A stretch of DNA of 41,898 nt from CAZRZN01 sp964604565 (GTDB taxonomy: Bacteria > Pseudomonadota > Alphaproteobacteria > Rhodobacterales > Rhodobacteraceae): assembly GCA_964604565.1 (NCBI GenBank), contig CAZRZN010000009.1:1-41898 (forward strand). Direction: 5' to 3'. The notes beneath the pieces were generated by a model that saw nothing but the letters and a program-made list of their open reading frames with translations, was not told where the DNA came from and made no database searches. The position numbers and the translations under genes were made by a program. Below, in pieces: positions 41,779-41,898 of this stretch. How positions within the stretch are numbered: position 1 is the stretch's first letter; the number at the start of each line of letters is the position of its first letter.

Positions 41779-41898
41779 TGGTAATCCCCCCCGATCTTAG
41801 GGGTATGCGGAAGTAGAATTTTCTCGGCAGGATGAACGAGGATATTCCGATGAAGAAGACACGATTCACAGAAGCCCAGATCATGCGCTGCCCGGCAG
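41779..41898 (+). mobile_element. IS3-family insertion sequence, left end (cut by the window edge)
   Basis: The last about 120 bases look like the left end of an IS3-family element. There is a TGGTAATCCCCCCC end, an AAGTAGAATTTTCTCGGCAGG leader, and the beginning of a transposase OrfA. The exact left boundary near 41779 is a guess, as the right end and target duplication are outside the window. It lies 62 bases upstream of the MFS gene and appears not to damage it. Confidence 0.55.
41850..41898 (+). CDS. IS3-type transposase OrfA, N-terminus only
   Basis: ATG 41850 begins MKKTRFTEAQIM, the characteristic start of the HTH subunit (OrfA) of IS3-family transposases. The last four codons before the edge (RCPA) differ from the usual continuation, in which a VLRQ-like helix follows, so a frameshift or an error near the sequence end is possible. 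Only 16 residues are visible. Confidence 0.6.
   Translation, partial: MKKTRFTEAQIMRCPA

Noticed and set aside
1..41898. CRISPR arrays, prophage, integrase or att sites
   Set aside because: No regularly spaced repeats, phage structural genes, integrases or tRNA-linked direct repeats were seen on either strand.

Overview
The window is about 42 kb of GC-rich, densely packed chromosomal DNA from an alphaproteobacterium, most likely a Roseobacter-group member of the Rhodobacteraceae. The reasons are the gene order (tsaD-gpsA-YciI-EVE opposite hemD-mic60-hemY; hisC-tyrA-extensin; argH-lipoprotein-DUF2834 near lysA and a DUF4175/TIGR02302 gene), the lateral flagellar cluster fliL/motE divergent from fliF-fliH-fliN-fliP with a CtrA-like site between them, and the many 4-base ATGA/GTGA overlaps. 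No tRNA, rRNA or CRISPR array was seen. The right edge runs into the start of an IS3-type insertion sequence.

Layout. 1-825: accessory-looking left edge with a broken minus-strand reading frame and one unrecognised gene. 832-3548 (minus): tsaD, gpsA, a YciI-like gene and an EVE-domain gene, all overlapping. 3624-7408 (plus): hemD, alphaproteobacterial mitofilin (Mic60) and HemY. 7553-8356: an orphan multi-pass membrane protein, followed by an AT-richer gap holding a near-copy of a sequencing-adapter sequence. 8686-13870: an inositol-phosphatase-family enzyme, a LolD/YbbA-YbbP-type ABC exporter divergent from the lysophospholipase tesA, and a tiny membrane protein. 13966-15683: a geranylgeranyl-reductase-family flavoprotein coupled to an L,D-transpeptidase. 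15820-20843: flagellar genes in two divergent operons. 21042-26278: aldose epimerase, trhO, an Hsp70-like ATPase, and the NAD-salvage pair pncA-pncB. 26605-29245: hisC-tyrA-extensin-like lipoprotein. 29644-32881: tlpA divergent from argH, a 42-residue lipoprotein too short for most gene callers, DUF2834 and an SDR. 33106-36976: lysA and the DUF4175 protein. 37100-41716 (minus): arfB preceded by a possible leader/attenuator, a YhhQ transporter, a phytase-like esterase lipoprotein, MepA and a UMF1-type MFS transporter.

How it fits together. The window is mostly housekeeping: tRNA modification (TsaD, TrhO, YhhQ supplying queuosine precursor), heme synthesis, amino-acid synthesis (histidine, tyrosine, arginine, lysine), NAD salvage, envelope maintenance (L,D-transpeptidase, MepA, extensin-like protein, small lipoprotein) and the flagellar basal body. 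The most unusual signal lies just upstream of the ribosome-rescue gene arfB on the minus strand. It has a 17-base perfect complement to the usual alphaproteobacterial 16S rRNA 3' end, used as a Shine-Dalgarno; an 18-codon open frame; mutually exclusive GC stems; and an intrinsic terminator that ends only about 23 bases before the arfB start. This looks like a translation-sensing attenuator controlling a release/rescue factor, but that is an inference from sequence alone.
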